A DNA stretch of 64,000 bases from Acetivibrio cellulolyticus CD2 (GCF_000179595.2 NZ_JH556653.1:399964-463963), one strand, 5' to 3'; shown: positions 35,800 to 44,950, counted from the stretch's first letter. The notes: a model not told the origin generated them from the sequence alone. Made by a program: numbers and translations.

Positions 35800-36336
35800 T
35801 TAATAGTTTTCTTTTCTTACTTCAAAGAAGCTTTTTGGATGTGCGCAAACAGGACACATCTCAGGAGCCTTCTTACCCATTACAAGATGTCCGCAGTTAC
35901 GGCATTCCCACATGGTTTCTTCTGATTTTTCAAAAACCTTTTGCATTTCAACATTTTTAAGAAGCGCACGATATCTTTCTTCATGAGCCTTCTCAATTTT
36001 TGCAACCATTCTGAACTGTGCTGCAAGTGCAGTAAATCCTTCTTCCTCTGCATCCTTTGCAAAGCCTTCGTACATATCAGTCCACTCGTAGTTTTCACCT
36101 TCAGCAGCATGAAGCAGATTGGTAGCTGTGTCTCCGAGTTCTCCAAGCGCCTTAAACCAAAGTTTCGCATGTTCTTTTTCATTATTTGCAGTTGCTTCAA
36201 ATATAGCTGCAATCTGCTCGTAGCCTTCTTTTTTGGCAACTGATGAAAAGTAAGTGTATTTGTTTCTTGCCTGTGATTCACCTGCAAATGCTGCCGCCAA
36301 GTTTTTTTCGGTTTTTGTTCCTTTTAAATTCTGCAT
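35800..36336 (-). CDS. rbr: Rubrerythrin, copy 2
   Basis: A 178-aa rubrerythrin, near-identical to the protein at 1-534 (differences include the first residues, S for A at about residue 30, and E for A near 96). The same diiron ExxH pairs and CRNCG/CPVCAH rubredoxin site are present. RBS AAGGAGG. It follows perR by 27 bases, so it is very likely repressed by PerR and induced by peroxide, as in other clostridia. Confidence 0.97.
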   Translation of the reverse strand: MQNLKGTKTEKNLAAAFAGESQARNKYTYFSSVAKKEGYEQIAAIFEATANNEKEHAKLWFKALGELGDTATNLLHAAEGENYEWTDMYEGFAKDAEEEGFTALAAQFRMVAKIEKAHEERYRALLKNVEMQKVFEKSEETMWECRNCGHLVMGKKAPEMCPVCAHPKSFFEVRKENY

Positions 36337-36363
36337 TCTTTTTTGCCTCCTTCGATTTTGAAT

Positions 36364-36783
36364 TCATTTATTTTCAATGCACTTAGGGCATATCCCTTTA
36401 AAATAAACACCTTTTTCTTGTATTTGAAATTTCTCTAATCCTTCACTCTTAAATTCATCAATCTCAACTGCAAAATCGTAGATTTTTCCGCACTTTTTAC
36501 ATTTAAAATGCCCATGATTGAACAATATAGCATCGTACCTTATTTCATTTTCCTCAATATAAAGCCCACGTAGAATTTTTGCTTCTAAAAAAAGTGTTAA
36601 TGTACTGTAAACTGTCGTTTTTGACAACATTGGTATCTCTTTAACAACATCTTTAAATATCTCATCCGCTGTTGGATGGTTATTATTATTTGCAAGATAT
36701 TCAAGAATTTTTATCCTCTGAAAAGAAGGTCTTATATTATTTTTTATCAAATATTCGGTTATATTTTCAATTTTCCCATCCAC
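36364..36783 (-). CDS. perR: Fur family repressor, PerR type
   Basis: A 139-aa Fur-family protein with a GTG start at 36783 after GGAAGGG. Winged helix at residues 10-75 (RPSFQRIKILEYLANNNNHPTADEIF; TTVYSTLTLF), then the metal-binding HGHFKCKKCGKIYDF and CPKC pair for structural zinc. The HPTADEI and HFKCKKC spacing match peroxide-sensing PerR, and the rubrerythrin downstream supports this. A PerR/Fur-like box lies 52 bp upstream (36835-36847), implying autoregulation. Confidence 0.9.
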   Translation of the reverse strand: MDGKIENITEYLIKNNIRPSFQRIKILEYLANNNNHPTADEIFKDVVKEIPMLSKTTVYSTLTLFLEAKILRGLYIEENEIRYDAILFNHGHFKCKKCGKIYDFAVEIDEFKSEGLEKFQIQEKGVYFKGICPKCIENK

Positions 36784-36834
36784 GAGAAGCCCTTCCTTCT
36801 TGTCAATAATGTATAATTAAAATGGTTTCATAAC

Positions 36835-36847
36835 TGTAATGATTACA
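36835..36847. promoter_or_regulatory. PerR/Fur-like box
   Basis: TGTAATGATTACA, a perfect 6-1-6 palindrome close to the Per box TATAATNATTATA, upstream of perR on the minus strand. Confidence 0.75.
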
Positions 36848-36879
36848 AATATATTGTAGTCATTTAAAATTTACTTGTC

Positions 36880-37080
36880 AATATGCAAGACAAACCCTGG
36901 CTGTAATTAGTAAAAAACAATCCAGAGAGCTGATCATATCTCGCCAATTGGCGGTTTGTAATCAAACACATCTACTTCCATTTCAACCATTTTAAAGATG
37001 AGGTGTTCATTTTGCACGCCCCTTCCCAAGTATCGATTTATATAAGGTTTTAAAGAAACCGCTGATTTACAACATTCTCG
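36880..37080. other. Intergenic region with IS-end remnants
   Basis: No gene seen between perR and the ABC-ATPase remnant. It contains GGTGTTCATTTTGCACGCCCC near 37003-37025, of the same style as the other IS-end repeats in this window. Confidence 0.4.
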
Positions 37081-37094
37081 ACTTCAAAACACTT

Positions 37095-37405
37095 TTAATT
37101 ATGATCATGAAAATGCCTATGTTCTCTACTCCCATGAAAATGATAATATTCATCAACCAAATTAACTTTTTTTAATAACTCGATATCTTCCAGTATTTCT
37201 TCTGTAGGTAGGTCAGCTACAATAGTATGTGTTTCATCAAATAGAATTGATCTGTTTGATATTTCATGTAGAATCTCAAGATTATGTGTAGAAGTTATCA
37301 AGGTTTTTCCTGCTTTATTCAGTTTGTTTAAGAAATCAACTAGCCATCTCTGTGTCTTTGGGTCAAGTCCGTTCATAGGCTCATCTCAGAGAAACAATTT
37401 TAATT
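37095..37405 (-). pseudogene. ABC ATPase C-terminal remnant with nonsense codon, His-rich tail
   Basis: The surviving 93 codons encode the end of a metal-type ABC ATPase (NGLDPKTQRWLVDFLNKLNK, LITSTHNLEIL), with a His-rich tail HFHGSREHRHFHDHN as in cobalt/nickel CbiO-like proteins. Upstream in frame the Walker B reads KLFL-stop-DEPMNGLDP: TGA replaces the hydrophobic residue before DEP. Five prime of that the gene is lost, and a 19-bp hairpin (37424-37475) marks the break. Inactive. Confidence 0.75.
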
Positions 37406-37423
37406 TCTTCATTGAAGGCCATA

Positions 37424-37475
37424 CTACGATATCACCCTTGCACCTCTGATTTGCTTTGCAAGGGCGATATCGTAG
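37424..37475. other. 19-bp stem hairpin, 14-nt loop (B)
   Basis: CTACGATATCACCCTTGCA pairs with TGCAAGGGCGATATCGTAG (one mismatch) over a 14-nt loop. It lies at the truncated end of the ABC ATPase remnant and 96 bp upstream of the sfsA-like gene. Confidence 0.7.
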
Positions 37476-37570
37476 CGATGACTGATATTGATTATTAGGA
37501 TGTTGGACTTTTATATATCTAAAAAGGGGCTATCAAGCTTCATAGCGGAAGAAAAAGGAGCATAAGACGT

Positions 37571-38251
37571 GTGATTCCATTGGAGAAGCCCACAGAGGGC
37601 ATATTTATAGAAGAGCGAAAGAACCGCTTTATATGTGAGGTTATGGTGGAGGATGAGGCCATAGAATGCTATGTCCCATCCTCCTGCCGTCTTGATAATT
37701 TTATTGATTTACATGGTAAACGAGTGCTTCTACTCCCGACAGAAGCACCGAACGCAAGGACAAGGTTTTCATTGTTTGCTCTTCCATTCAAACGTAATCA
37801 TATTTTGCTGAACATTGGAATGGTCAACAGGGCGGTTGAGCATGATATTAAAAGAAGATGCTTTTCCTCTCTAGGCAAACGTTCAGAAATATATAGAGAG
37901 CACAAAATTGGTTCATATAAAAGCGATTTATATATTGCCAATACTAGAACCCTGTTGGAGGTCAAAAGTGTGCTTTCTTTAGGGAAGGATGCGGTGTTTC
38001 CATCGGTATTTTCTCAAAGGACACTCGATCAGCTTAAGGAGATATCATCTTTAATGGACAGTGGCTATAATTCGGCACTTGTCATTGCTTCCTTGAGTCC
38101 TTATGTAGAACAGATACAAATTGACCATGCTTCACTGTTTTATGAAGCATTAAATCCCTGCATTGATAAGGGCATGCAGCTACTTGCTGTATCTTTGTAT
38201 ATTTATCAGGGTGTTGCAAGAATCAAGAAAAAAATCAAAATAGCATTGTAG
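37571..38251 (+). CDS. sfsA: SfsA-like DNA/RNA nuclease family protein
   Basis: A 226-aa protein starting with GTG after AAGGAG. N-terminal OB-like region KNRFICEVMVEDEAIECYVPSSCRLDNFIDLHGKRVLLL and the nuclease-like core (LYIANTRTLLEVKSVL) fit the SfsA (sugar fermentation stimulation) family. The usual NTGR and EVKNVTL motifs appear as SSCR and EVKSVLSL, so it is a divergent member. Homologues bind DNA and some have nuclease activity; the name reflects an old phenotype. It is flanked on both sides by insertion-sequence debris. Confidence 0.75.
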   Translation: MIPLEKPTEGIFIEERKNRFICEVMVEDEAIECYVPSSCRLDNFIDLHGKRVLLLPTEAPNARTRFSLFALPFKRNHILLNIGMVNRAVEHDIKRRCFSSLGKRSEIYREHKIGSYKSDLYIANTRTLLEVKSVLSLGKDAVFPSVFSQRTLDQLKEISSLMDSGYNSALVIASLSPYVEQIQIDHASLFYEALNPCIDKGMQLLAVSLYIYQGVARIKKKIKIAL

Positions 38252-38735
38252 CTCTAAAAGGCAAAGGAAATCCTTATGTTCATCCTCAGCTTCTGACAAG
38301 GGGAATGTTAGCAGACTTTATATGTTTAAATGGAAAAGAGGATGTAGCATAATAAGTATAATTTTGCACAACGAGAGAAGTGGCCAGTTATCCAATTTTT
38401 AACGATTTCATCAAATTTTCAACGATTACCCTATTACTATGCACACCCCATCTATCTTTCAACGATTACCATACTGCATTATTACTGAAATAGACCTGGA
38501 CTAACCTATTTGTCTCCTAAAAACAACTCTGTAACCTAAAATCTTCTTGCCGGCAAGCAGGAAAAAGCTTTATTACTGCCGTTTCAGAGCAAAACAAAAA
38601 CCATCAATTGATAAAATCTTTTTATCAATTGATGGTAGTTAATATGTCTAAAATGAGCGTCATTGATACAATTTAATTTTTCCTCGATTGTTGATTTTCC
38701 GAGTGGGGTGCAAATTGTATCGGGGGGTGCATCCA
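38252..38735. repeat. IS debris between sfsA and the cupin gene
   Basis: No intact gene. A short in-frame remnant (NPYVHPQLLTRGMLADFICL) follows sfsA. Then come three ACGATTtC/ACGATTACC repeats (38385-38475), TGCACACCCC (38441-38450), a 17-bp perfect hairpin (38600-38636), and a block at 38646-38735 that recurs at 46661-46745 (GTCTAAAATGAGCGTCATTG start in both). Confidence 0.55.
38600..38636. terminator. Terminator-like 17-bp hairpin
   Basis: ACCATCAATTGATAAAA and its exact complement over a 3-nt loop. It is A-rich before and without a long U-run after, so termination on the plus strand is uncertain. Confidence 0.5.
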
Positions 38736-38996
38736 AAATTGCGAACACCTAAAGTCTCACCAAAGCAAAAACTTATTTTTAAAATGTTCCTCTATACCAG
38801 TTGTCATGAGGAAACAGCGAAGATGTTACTTGCACTTTTTACTTTTGCTCGTACAAGGAAACATATAAATAGCTTTTGGGCTGATTTTATGTTGATGAAT
38901 CAAGCCTTTGTAAATTCACATTTCTATGAATCAATGCACATCTCTTTTACATAAAACATATAATAATACTATAAGCTTATGAAAGGAATGAATGCT

Positions 38997-39572
38997 ATGT
39001 ATCAATACCCTTATAAAGCTAATACTCCAATGCGTGACGCATATAATATGTACCAGTGTCCGTACTTTGCCAATATCCCAATGTATAACCCTGATTTACG
39101 AAACCAGTTTCCTAACCAATATCTTCCTAATACGAATCAAACTAAAACCAGTACCCCAATTATCTTAAAAGACTACGGACCTTGTCCGTTTGTAGTTGAT
39201 ATTGATGAGGCTACCAAACAAAACAATAACTTCCGTCTCGCTTTATGGACAGGAAAGTATTTGCAGCTTACCTTAATGAGTATAAATGTTGGAGAAGACA
39301 TAGGTTTGGAGATCCACCCAAACCTTGATCAATTCATACGTATTGAAGTAGGCCAAGGCATTGTAAAAATGGGTGATTCGAAAGACAGGTTGGATTTTCA
39401 AGCTAATGTAAGCGATGACTATGCTTTTATTATACCTGCGGGTAAATGGCACAACTTAATCAATACAGGCAGTACGCCACTGAAATTATATTCTATTTAT
39501 GCACCACCTCAGCATCCACATGGTACAGTTCACAGAACTAAAGCAGATGCGGAAGAAGCACATGATCACTAA
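38997..39572 (+). CDS. Cupin protein with Tyr/Pro-rich N-terminus
   Basis: About 191 aa. The first 55 residues are a low-complexity Tyr/Pro/Asn segment (MYQYPYKANTPMRDAYNMYQ), like small spore-coat or surface proteins. The rest is a single-domain cupin: GLEIHPNLDQFIRIEVGQG holds metal ligands H, Q and E, and PAGKWHNLINTG the second motif, ending in YAPPQHPHGTVHRTKADA. AAAGGA lies nine bases before ATG 38997; ATGs at 38979 and 38988 are alternatives. Followed by its own terminator. Role unknown; it begins the hydrogenase/ferritin locus. Confidence 0.85.
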   Translation: MYQYPYKANTPMRDAYNMYQCPYFANIPMYNPDLRNQFPNQYLPNTNQTKTSTPIILKDYGPCPFVVDIDEATKQNNNFRLALWTGKYLQLTLMSINVGEDIGLEIHPNLDQFIRIEVGQGIVKMGDSKDRLDFQANVSDDYAFIIPAGKWHNLINTGSTPLKLYSIYAPPQHPHGTVHRTKADAEEAHDH

Positions 39573-39583
39573 TATCTAAGAAC

Positions 39584-39636
39584 TATATAAAAAGCTTTAG
39601 AAGATTTCGATGATCACTTCTAAAGTTTTTTATATA
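39584..39636 (+). terminator. Terminator after the cupin gene
   Basis: TATATAAAAAGCTTTAGAAG pairs with CTTCTAAAGTTTTTTATATA (one bulge-like mismatch) over a 13-nt loop, with U-rich descending arm. Confidence 0.8.
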
Positions 39637-39712
39637 ATAACACTCAAGGGTAACATAATATATTAATGTTTCATATTCTATTGTAGAGTATTTATGATAC
39701 GGAGGAAGAAAA

Positions 39713-40204
39713 ATGGCGACTTTTGGTTCTTTTTTCGGCATTGTTACCACGATCAGCGATTTCTGGACAGGAAGTGAATCACCATCAGGATGTTATAAAT
39801 TAATGACAATCCAAAACAGAGATGGAAATACGGTTAACTTCGTAATAACGCCAACTACCTACTTTGTAAATCATGTAATGATATCGGTTGGAGATCCGGT
39901 AATCGGATTTTATGATCTCAATGCTCCTGTCCCGTTAATATATCCCCCACAATATCGGGCAATTGTAATGGCAAGGGTTACACAAAATCAAAACATAAAG
40001 GTAGATTTTTTCAACACCCAATTAATCAGTAGTGATGGTATATTAAAGCTTATAATTAGTTCCCTTACTCAAATAATTCAAGAAAATGGTCAACTGTTTA
40101 CAGCTAATATTGCAAACAGGAATTTAATTGTAATTTATGGAGCACCAACAATGAGTATTCCTGCCCAAACGGTGCCTTATAAGATTATTGTCATGTGCCA
40201 GTAG
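39713..40204 (+). CDS. Unrecognised 163-aa beta-rich protein
   Basis: Start MATFGSFFGIVTTISDFW with GGAGGAAG upstream. No signal peptide. Alternating hydrophobic pattern (YKLMTIQNRDGNTVNFVITPTTYFVNHVMISVGDPVIGFYD) suggests an OB-like or small beta-barrel fold, followed by a helical segment (LKLIISSLTQIIQENGQLF). One Cys near each end. It is between the cupin and Staygreen genes and ends at a shared terminator. I do not recognise the family. Confidence 0.75.
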   Translation: MATFGSFFGIVTTISDFWTGSESPSGCYKLMTIQNRDGNTVNFVITPTTYFVNHVMISVGDPVIGFYDLNAPVPLIYPPQYRAIVMARVTQNQNIKVDFFNTQLISSDGILKLIISSLTQIIQENGQLFTANIANRNLIVIYGAPTMSIPAQTVPYKIIVMCQ

Positions 40205-40343
40205 GTGTAATTCATAGTAATCCTATTATAAATTAATAATTTCAAATTTGTTGTAACTTGCAAAAAGACATGTACTGAAGTCCCTTTGCTTATATAGCAT
40301 TCACATAAGTTAGCAACATCATAACTAAAAGGGTACTAAAATT

Positions 40344-40392
40344 AAAACCAACTTTCTATTGAAAAATCAAATTCTCATTGAAAGTTGGTTTT
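40344..40392. terminator. Bidirectional terminator
   Basis: AAAACCAACTTTC and exact complement GAAAGTTGGTTTT around a 23-nt loop, between convergent genes at 39713-40204 and 40410-40856. Confidence 0.8.
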
Positions 40393-40409
40393 ATTAAAGA
40401 GATATCGCA

Positions 40410-40856
40410 TTACTTATAATCATTAGGAGTACCCCAGTTTTCAAACCGGTTATATTCCGGGTTTGTCGAGTCAAAATGTATCCATATCGGTGCATTGTCC
40501 AACTCTGGATGTGCAGCAAAGAATCTTCTATCACCATACCTGATAGCTTCCAAAGCCAATGGCAGCTCACGCCTGAAAACAGCGTTACGCACTCCAGATA
40601 CTGCTGGACCGAACTGACCATCTACATACACATATACATATAGGAACTGAAATCTATTATTTGTTCTCCATTCTGCAAGCACTTCATCTCTCATGGCATT
40701 TACCTTATCATAGGCAAACTGCAGACCTATAGTGAGAAAGAGGTCTGCAGTTATATCTGAGTGTGTTAATGTATACTTACGTCCTATTATAGGTTCAGTC
40801 ATTGTAACTCCTGGTCTGAATTCAACGTATAATTTATCTGGATTCAGTTTCTCCAT
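40410..40856 (-). CDS. Staygreen-family protein
   Basis: A 148-aa protein recognised as the bacterial Staygreen (SGR) domain: LNPDKLYVEFRPGVTMTEPI followed by RKYTLTHSDITADLFLTIG, and the C-terminal PIWIHFDSTNPEYN. Plant SGR removes Mg from chlorophyll a, and some bacterial homologues have been reported to dechelate Mg. This organism shows no sign of chlorophyll, so the natural substrate is unknown. Its ribosome site GGGAGG lies in the last codons of the ferritin gene, whose stop is 2 bases away, so the two are translationally linked. Confidence 0.8.
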   Translation of the reverse strand: MEKLNPDKLYVEFRPGVTMTEPIIGRKYTLTHSDITADLFLTIGLQFAYDKVNAMRDEVLAEWRTNNRFQFLYVYVYVDGQFGPAVSGVRNAVFRRELPLALEAIRYGDRRFFAAHPELDNAPIWIHFDSTNPEYNRFENWGTPNDYK

Positions 40857-40858
40857 AA

Positions 40859-41527
40859 TTATCCTCCCTGTCCAGGAGCTGCAGGTTGTGCTGCCATTTG
40901 CCCATACTGCTGATCCAGCATTAAGAGCGCAGCAGAATTTCCGCCTGTCATTTTTATCTTATCAATAATCTCTGCTGGAACTGCTTCCTCGTCTACTTGC
41001 TCATCAATTGCCGTGCGTATAACACTCTGGCTTTGAATGTCATTCTCCCTTATCGCAATATTCAAGGCCTGTGTGTAAGTCTTTGTCACGAGTTGTTCAT
41101 GCTCAAGCAGTGCTTGGAAGGTATCCAAAAGCGAACCGAAATTTACAGGCTGGGCTGGAATTTGCTTAATTTCTACAACACCACCTCTTCTGGATAAGTA
41201 ATTTATGAGCGTATCCGCATGTTTAAGTTCTTCCGTATACTGAGCTCTTAAAAAGCTCCCGAAACCACTAAATCCATTCCTATTTAAATAATTGGACATA
41301 GATATATATAAATAGGCAGAGTTTAAATCTACCTGTATTAAATCATTGATTACCTTTTGCATGGACGGACTTATTCTTGAAGTTTCTCCTTGGCGCACAG
41401 TATATCCTATAACCGGTCCATTAAACATTGGTTGTGTGTTGTACTGCTGCACATAAGGGCTCCATTACATAGGTGAAGGATACATAGGATAAGCCTGCTG
41501 TCCATTTCTCATGTCATTACTATACAT
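40859..41527 (-). pseudogene. Ferritin gene with in-frame stop at codon 21 (likely restart at GTG 41452)
   Basis: From 41452 a 197-aa ferritin is encoded: QVDLNSAYLYISMSNYLNR, TEELKHADTLINYLSRRGG, LLEHEQLVTKTYTQALNIA and EQVDEEAV match the ferroxidase helices; the first-helix Glu is Asp. The better start is ATG 41527 (MYSNDMRNGQQAYPMYPSPM, with TGGAGGG upstream), but codon 21 is TAA at 41465-41467 before WSPYV leads into the ferritin. A CAA-to-TAA change would explain it. GGAG seven bases before GTG 41452 could allow re-initiation, so the ferritin may still be made. The Tyr/Pro/Met-rich leader resembles that of the cupin. Confidence 0.75.
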
Positions 41528-41746
41528 AATTTTTCCCTCCATAAAATAGTTGTAATGTATCAATCAAGCTTAGAACGCATTCAACATATACCCTGCATCC
41601 GTTTTGTAATACAAATAACTGTATAAGAAGGATCTTGACTTGAACACTGTCCTGCAATACATAGAGTATGCTCGTTATACCTTTACATAATATTTTATGC
41701 ATAGAAGATTAAAAAGGTTCTTGTGTCAGGGGTTATATATGCACCT

Positions 41747-42196
41747 TCACCGAACATGGGAAGTAATTATGTTTTCTATCCCCTCAACAATTTTGAAAAA
41801 CTGTTCCTGAAGAATTGCCGACAAACCAAAGGAATAATTAATCTCATATGGTTCAATACCAAAAAACAGACCTTCAATGCTTTTACCTGTCATTTCAATT
41901 TCGCTGAGTAAATGTGAGTCATGAATTGATATTGGTTGTATGGGATTCTTAAAGACTTGCTCAAGCGGAATGGTACTTATTTCTCCGGGCTCTTTACTAA
42001 GACAAGCTGCATCTACAACGATTATATATGTTGCTTTTTTGATATAATTCAGGCAGTAGTAAATATCGGTTTCTCCAATGACATAGCGGATATCGGGATT
42101 TGTGTTTCTCTTTTCCAACTCTTCTACTACATACACACCAATCCCGTCATCCATCATTAACCGGTTTCCGATTCCAAGGACAAGCACTTCTTTCAT
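41747..42196 (-). CDS. [NiFe] hydrogenase maturation protease
   Basis: A 149-aa HycI/HyaD-type endopeptidase. LVLGIGNRLMMDDGIGVYVV is the family start. Nickel-sensing acidic residues occur in IGETDIYY and VVDAACLS, and the His in SIHDSHLL completes the site. It trims the C-terminal peptide of the large subunit after nickel insertion. Its ATG overlaps the large-subunit stop by 4 bases. Confidence 0.93.
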   Translation of the reverse strand: MKEVLVLGIGNRLMMDDGIGVYVVEELEKRNTNPDIRYVIGETDIYYCLNYIKKATYIIVVDAACLSKEPGEISTIPLEQVFKNPIQPISIHDSHLLSEIEMTGKSIEGLFFGIEPYEINYSFGLSAILQEQFFKIVEGIENIITSHVR

Positions 42197-43605
42197 GGTA
42201 TCACTTGTATGCTTTTAATACACTCCCCCTTTGAATATACATGGGTTGCACAGGATACGCAAGGATCAAAGGAACGTATGATCCTCCCCAGTTCAACCGG
42301 GTTGTCAAGGTTCTGTATTGTTGTTCCCACCAATGCTTGTTCAGAGGTTCCTCTCAAATTGTTATTTCCACGGGTGGAAAGGTTCCATGCGGAAGGAGTT
42401 ATTATCTGATAAAAAGCAAGCTTTTCATTATCAATTTTAAGCCAATGTCCAAGAGCTCCCCTTGTTGTGTCTATAAGACCTCCCCCTGCTGAGGAAGTTG
42501 GAATAGCATATTCCTTCTGTACAGATACTCCAGGAATTAAGTTTTCTATAAGTATGCTTAAAATTTCTGTGATTTTCTTTGCTTCCAGAACTCTCGCAAC
42601 AGTTCTGTCCATTGTGGATATCCCATTTCTATATTCACCAGAGAGCCATTGTCTTGCCAGAGGTCCTACTTCATAGGGCATACCATTATATCGAGGAGCC
42701 TTTACCCAGGAATACCCTTGTCTTTTACTCATTTCTGCTTCCGGCACTGTATCCATAGGCTTATATTCATCCATCTTATCCTGGTACCATGAGTAATCAA
42801 TCTCCTCAGTTATTTCACCTGGATTAAACATATTCACCTTTCCCTGCGAGTAGACTAAAGGATTCACATAAAGAGTCCCAAGCTCCTTATATCCGTTGAA
42901 ACACCCATAGCTCAGAAGGTTTCCATATCCTCCACCAATTTTATAGTAATCACTATAATACCGGGCAATGGTGTAAGCATCCGGTACCATTCTGCTAATT
43001 ATAAATTGCTGTATGGTATGTAATATGGATTTGATTTTGATAATCCTGTCTGTCGTTGCCTGAGTAGTAATTCCACCCACAAAAATCCCGTGATTATGTG
43101 GTGCCTTCCCTCCGAGTACTGCAAGCATTTCATGAGCACTCCTGCTGATATCCAGGGACTCGAAATAGTGAGCAGCTATCTCATCATTTTTATCTTTAGG
43201 AAGTCTGAAATCATTATGATCCGTCACATATAGCGGGTATTTGTCTGGTAGCCTAACGAAATCAGGGATAGTGTATTGATAAAAATGCCTAATGTGGTTT
43301 TGCAGGAACTCACACCCATGAAGGATATCGCGCAGATACCTTCCTTGCTCGGTTGGAACAACACCCATCGCAGCTTCAAGAGCAAGGGTTGATGCCATGG
43401 AGTGGGCTGTAGAGCATATGCCGCAGATGCGCTGTGTAAAATATACAGCATCAAAAGGATTTCTTCCTACAAGCATCTTTTCAAACCCACGAAAAAGCAG
43501 TCCCTCAGTTTTAACATCAACCACTGTATTATTTTCAATTGTTGCATCTATCTCCATGAACCCACTGATTCGAGTGACTGGGTTTATAACAATCCTCTTT
43601 GTCAT
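42193..43605 (-). CDS. [NiFe] hydrogenase large subunit
   Basis: A 470-aa large subunit carrying the Ni-Fe(CN)2CO site. Four cysteine ligands are present: Cys61 and Cys64 in QRICGICSTAHSM, Cys449 and Cys452 in DPCVSCATH. The protein continues 15 residues past His455 (VYSKGECIKSIQVIP), the tail the protease gene product would remove. RGxE-type and GGxGN segments are intact by eye. It overlaps the small subunit stop by 4 bases. The group 1-like arrangement occurs without a Tat signal on the partner, so it is cytosolic. Confidence 0.95.
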   Translation of the reverse strand: MTKRIVINPVTRISGFMEIDATIENNTVVDVKTEGLLFRGFEKMLVGRNPFDAVYFTQRICGICSTAHSMASTLALEAAMGVVPTEQGRYLRDILHGCEFLQNHIRHFYQYTIPDFVRLPDKYPLYVTDHNDFRLPKDKNDEIAAHYFESLDISRSAHEMLAVLGGKAPHNHGIFVGGITTQATTDRIIKIKSILHTIQQFIISRMVPDAYTIARYYSDYYKIGGGYGNLLSYGCFNGYKELGTLYVNPLVYSQGKVNMFNPGEITEEIDYSWYQDKMDEYKPMDTVPEAEMSKRQGYSWVKAPRYNGMPYEVGPLARQWLSGEYRNGISTMDRTVARVLEAKKITEILSILIENLIPGVSVQKEYAIPTSSAGGGLIDTTRGALGHWLKIDNEKLAFYQIITPSAWNLSTRGNNNLRGTSEQALVGTTIQNLDNPVELGRIIRSFDPCVSCATHVYSKGECIKSIQVIP

Positions 43606-44501
43606 TCTTTTACCTCTCTTGTAGTATTATAGGTGATGAACGGTTCCATTTGATCTGGAAATCCAAACTGGGCACAGCCAATGCACGGCGTGTCATCTTC
43701 GATGGGCCAGTTCACATACTGGTTCCACTTTCGTACCGGGCAGTCAATACGGGTAACAGGTCCCCTGCACCCTAACTTGAACATACAGGTGCTTTCACCC
43801 AGCTTCTTTGCAAAAATTCCTTTATCAAAAAACGATCTCCTGGGGCAACGGTCATGGATTAAGGTACTGTAAAACAATAACGGCCTATCCCTGCTATCAA
43901 GCTCGGGCTCACCGTATAGGAGAATATGTGCCAGTGTTCCTAAAAACCAGTCCGGATGGCAAGGGCATCCCGGAAGCTTTATAACCTTTCTTTTTAGTAC
44001 ACTTTGCACACTGACACATGCGGCAGGGTTTGGTTTAGCTGCTGAAACTCCCCCATGAGTAGCACAGGCCCCAAGTGCTATAACATGTGAAGCTTTTTCT
44101 CCCAGCAGCTTGATTGCCTTAAGGGCAGTAACAGGCTCACCCTTCCATCGGCCGATCACATTATATAGACCATTATTTCTTGTTGCCACCGCTCCCTCTA
44201 CTGCAAGAATATACTCTTTATCAGTAATGCCTATTAATTGCTCCATGGCACTTTCACCTTCAGCTGCCATCAAGCTATTATCATAGACAAAGTCGGTCAT
44301 CTGAGAGATTAAATATTTGAAATCAGGATTTGATCCATCCAAAAGTGAAATGATGTTTCCTGAGCAACCTGTTAGTTCAAGCCAAACCAGATTCTTCTTA
44401 ACCAAGGTACCATTTCTGATTTCATCCTTCACTTTATTAAATAAATCCGATGCTGTCTGAAGACGGGCAGCATACTCGGGACAAGTCTGTGTTGTATTCA
44501 T
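43602..44501 (-). CDS. [NiFe] hydrogenase small subunit
   Basis: A 299-aa electron-transfer subunit starting MNTTQTCPEYAARL at 44501, 4 bases overlapping the upstream gene. Proximal cluster: ELTGCSGN, ALGACATHGG, LPGCPCHPDW. Medial/distal clusters: HDRCPRR, CMFKLGCRGPVTRIDCPVRKWN, PCIGCAQFGFPD. The GACATHGG and CRGPVT pattern is that of H2-uptake group 1 enzymes with three clusters. No twin-arginine signal is found, so the enzyme stays in the cytoplasm. The likely electron partner is the cytochrome-b5-type protein upstream. Confidence 0.94.
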   Translation of the reverse strand: MNTTQTCPEYAARLQTASDLFNKVKDEIRNGTLVKKNLVWLELTGCSGNIISLLDGSNPDFKYLISQMTDFVYDNSLMAAEGESAMEQLIGITDKEYILAVEGAVATRNNGLYNVIGRWKGEPVTALKAIKLLGEKASHVIALGACATHGGVSAAKPNPAACVSVQSVLKRKVIKLPGCPCHPDWFLGTLAHILLYGEPELDSRDRPLLFYSTLIHDRCPRRSFFDKGIFAKKLGESTCMFKLGCRGPVTRIDCPVRKWNQYVNWPIEDDTPCIGCAQFGFPDQMEPFITYNTTREVKE

Positions 44502-44950
44502 CCAATCAACTTCCCAACCACTTTTAATTTGTTTAATATGGTCTGTCCTGCATGGCATGATGCAAATTCACTTGTTAAGTCTTTTCCCGCCGTAAGGCCA
44601 AAGTGTGATGCAGCAGCCCAGGCAGCATTATTTGTGACATCATATATTGTTCCGTTCACTGCCACATAAGCAGGATTTCCATTTTTTCCGTTAAACTTCG
44701 CCAGTTCCTGAAGTATAAGGTCTCTTTGGTTCTGCTGGTTCTGTTGTGGCAAAGCTGCAGGGCTTACCTGCATCTGACAGCATATCATGCCACTTAAAAA
44801 ATCAATCTCGTTCATTTTTGCCCTGAGTTGATACAGAAGCATATTTCTGGTGTACATACACGGTGCTGCATATACTAAATTAATATAGTTCTCCACTTCT
44901 GCGGTAATTGTTTTTATCCTCTCGCATATAGTGTTATCATAGCAATTCAT
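44498..44950 (-). CDS. Cytochrome b5-like heme-binding protein
   Basis: A 150-aa soluble protein. Residues about 85-150 form a cytochrome b5-type domain (LQELAKFNGKNGNPAYVAVNGTIYDVTN, HFGLTAGKDLTSEFASCHAG); His in ASHFGLTAG and SCHAG are candidate heme ligands. The N-terminal 80 residues are helical with several cysteines (CERIKTITAEVENYI; MICCQM). It starts the hydrogenase operon and overlaps the small subunit by 4 bases. It may pass electrons to or from the hydrogenase. Start at 44950, AGGA upstream. Confidence 0.9.
   Translation of the reverse strand: MNCYDNTICERIKTITAEVENYINLVYAAPCMYTRNMLLYQLRAKMNEIDFLSGMICCQMQVSPAALPQQNQQNQRDLILQELAKFNGKNGNPAYVAVNGTIYDVTNNAAWAAASHFGLTAGKDLTSEFASCHAGQTILNKLKVVGKLIG

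Noticed and set aside
38688-38954. 88-codon ORF before the cupin gene
   Set aside because: It begins inside the repeat block shared with 46661-46745, has no ribosome site and no recognisable domain.
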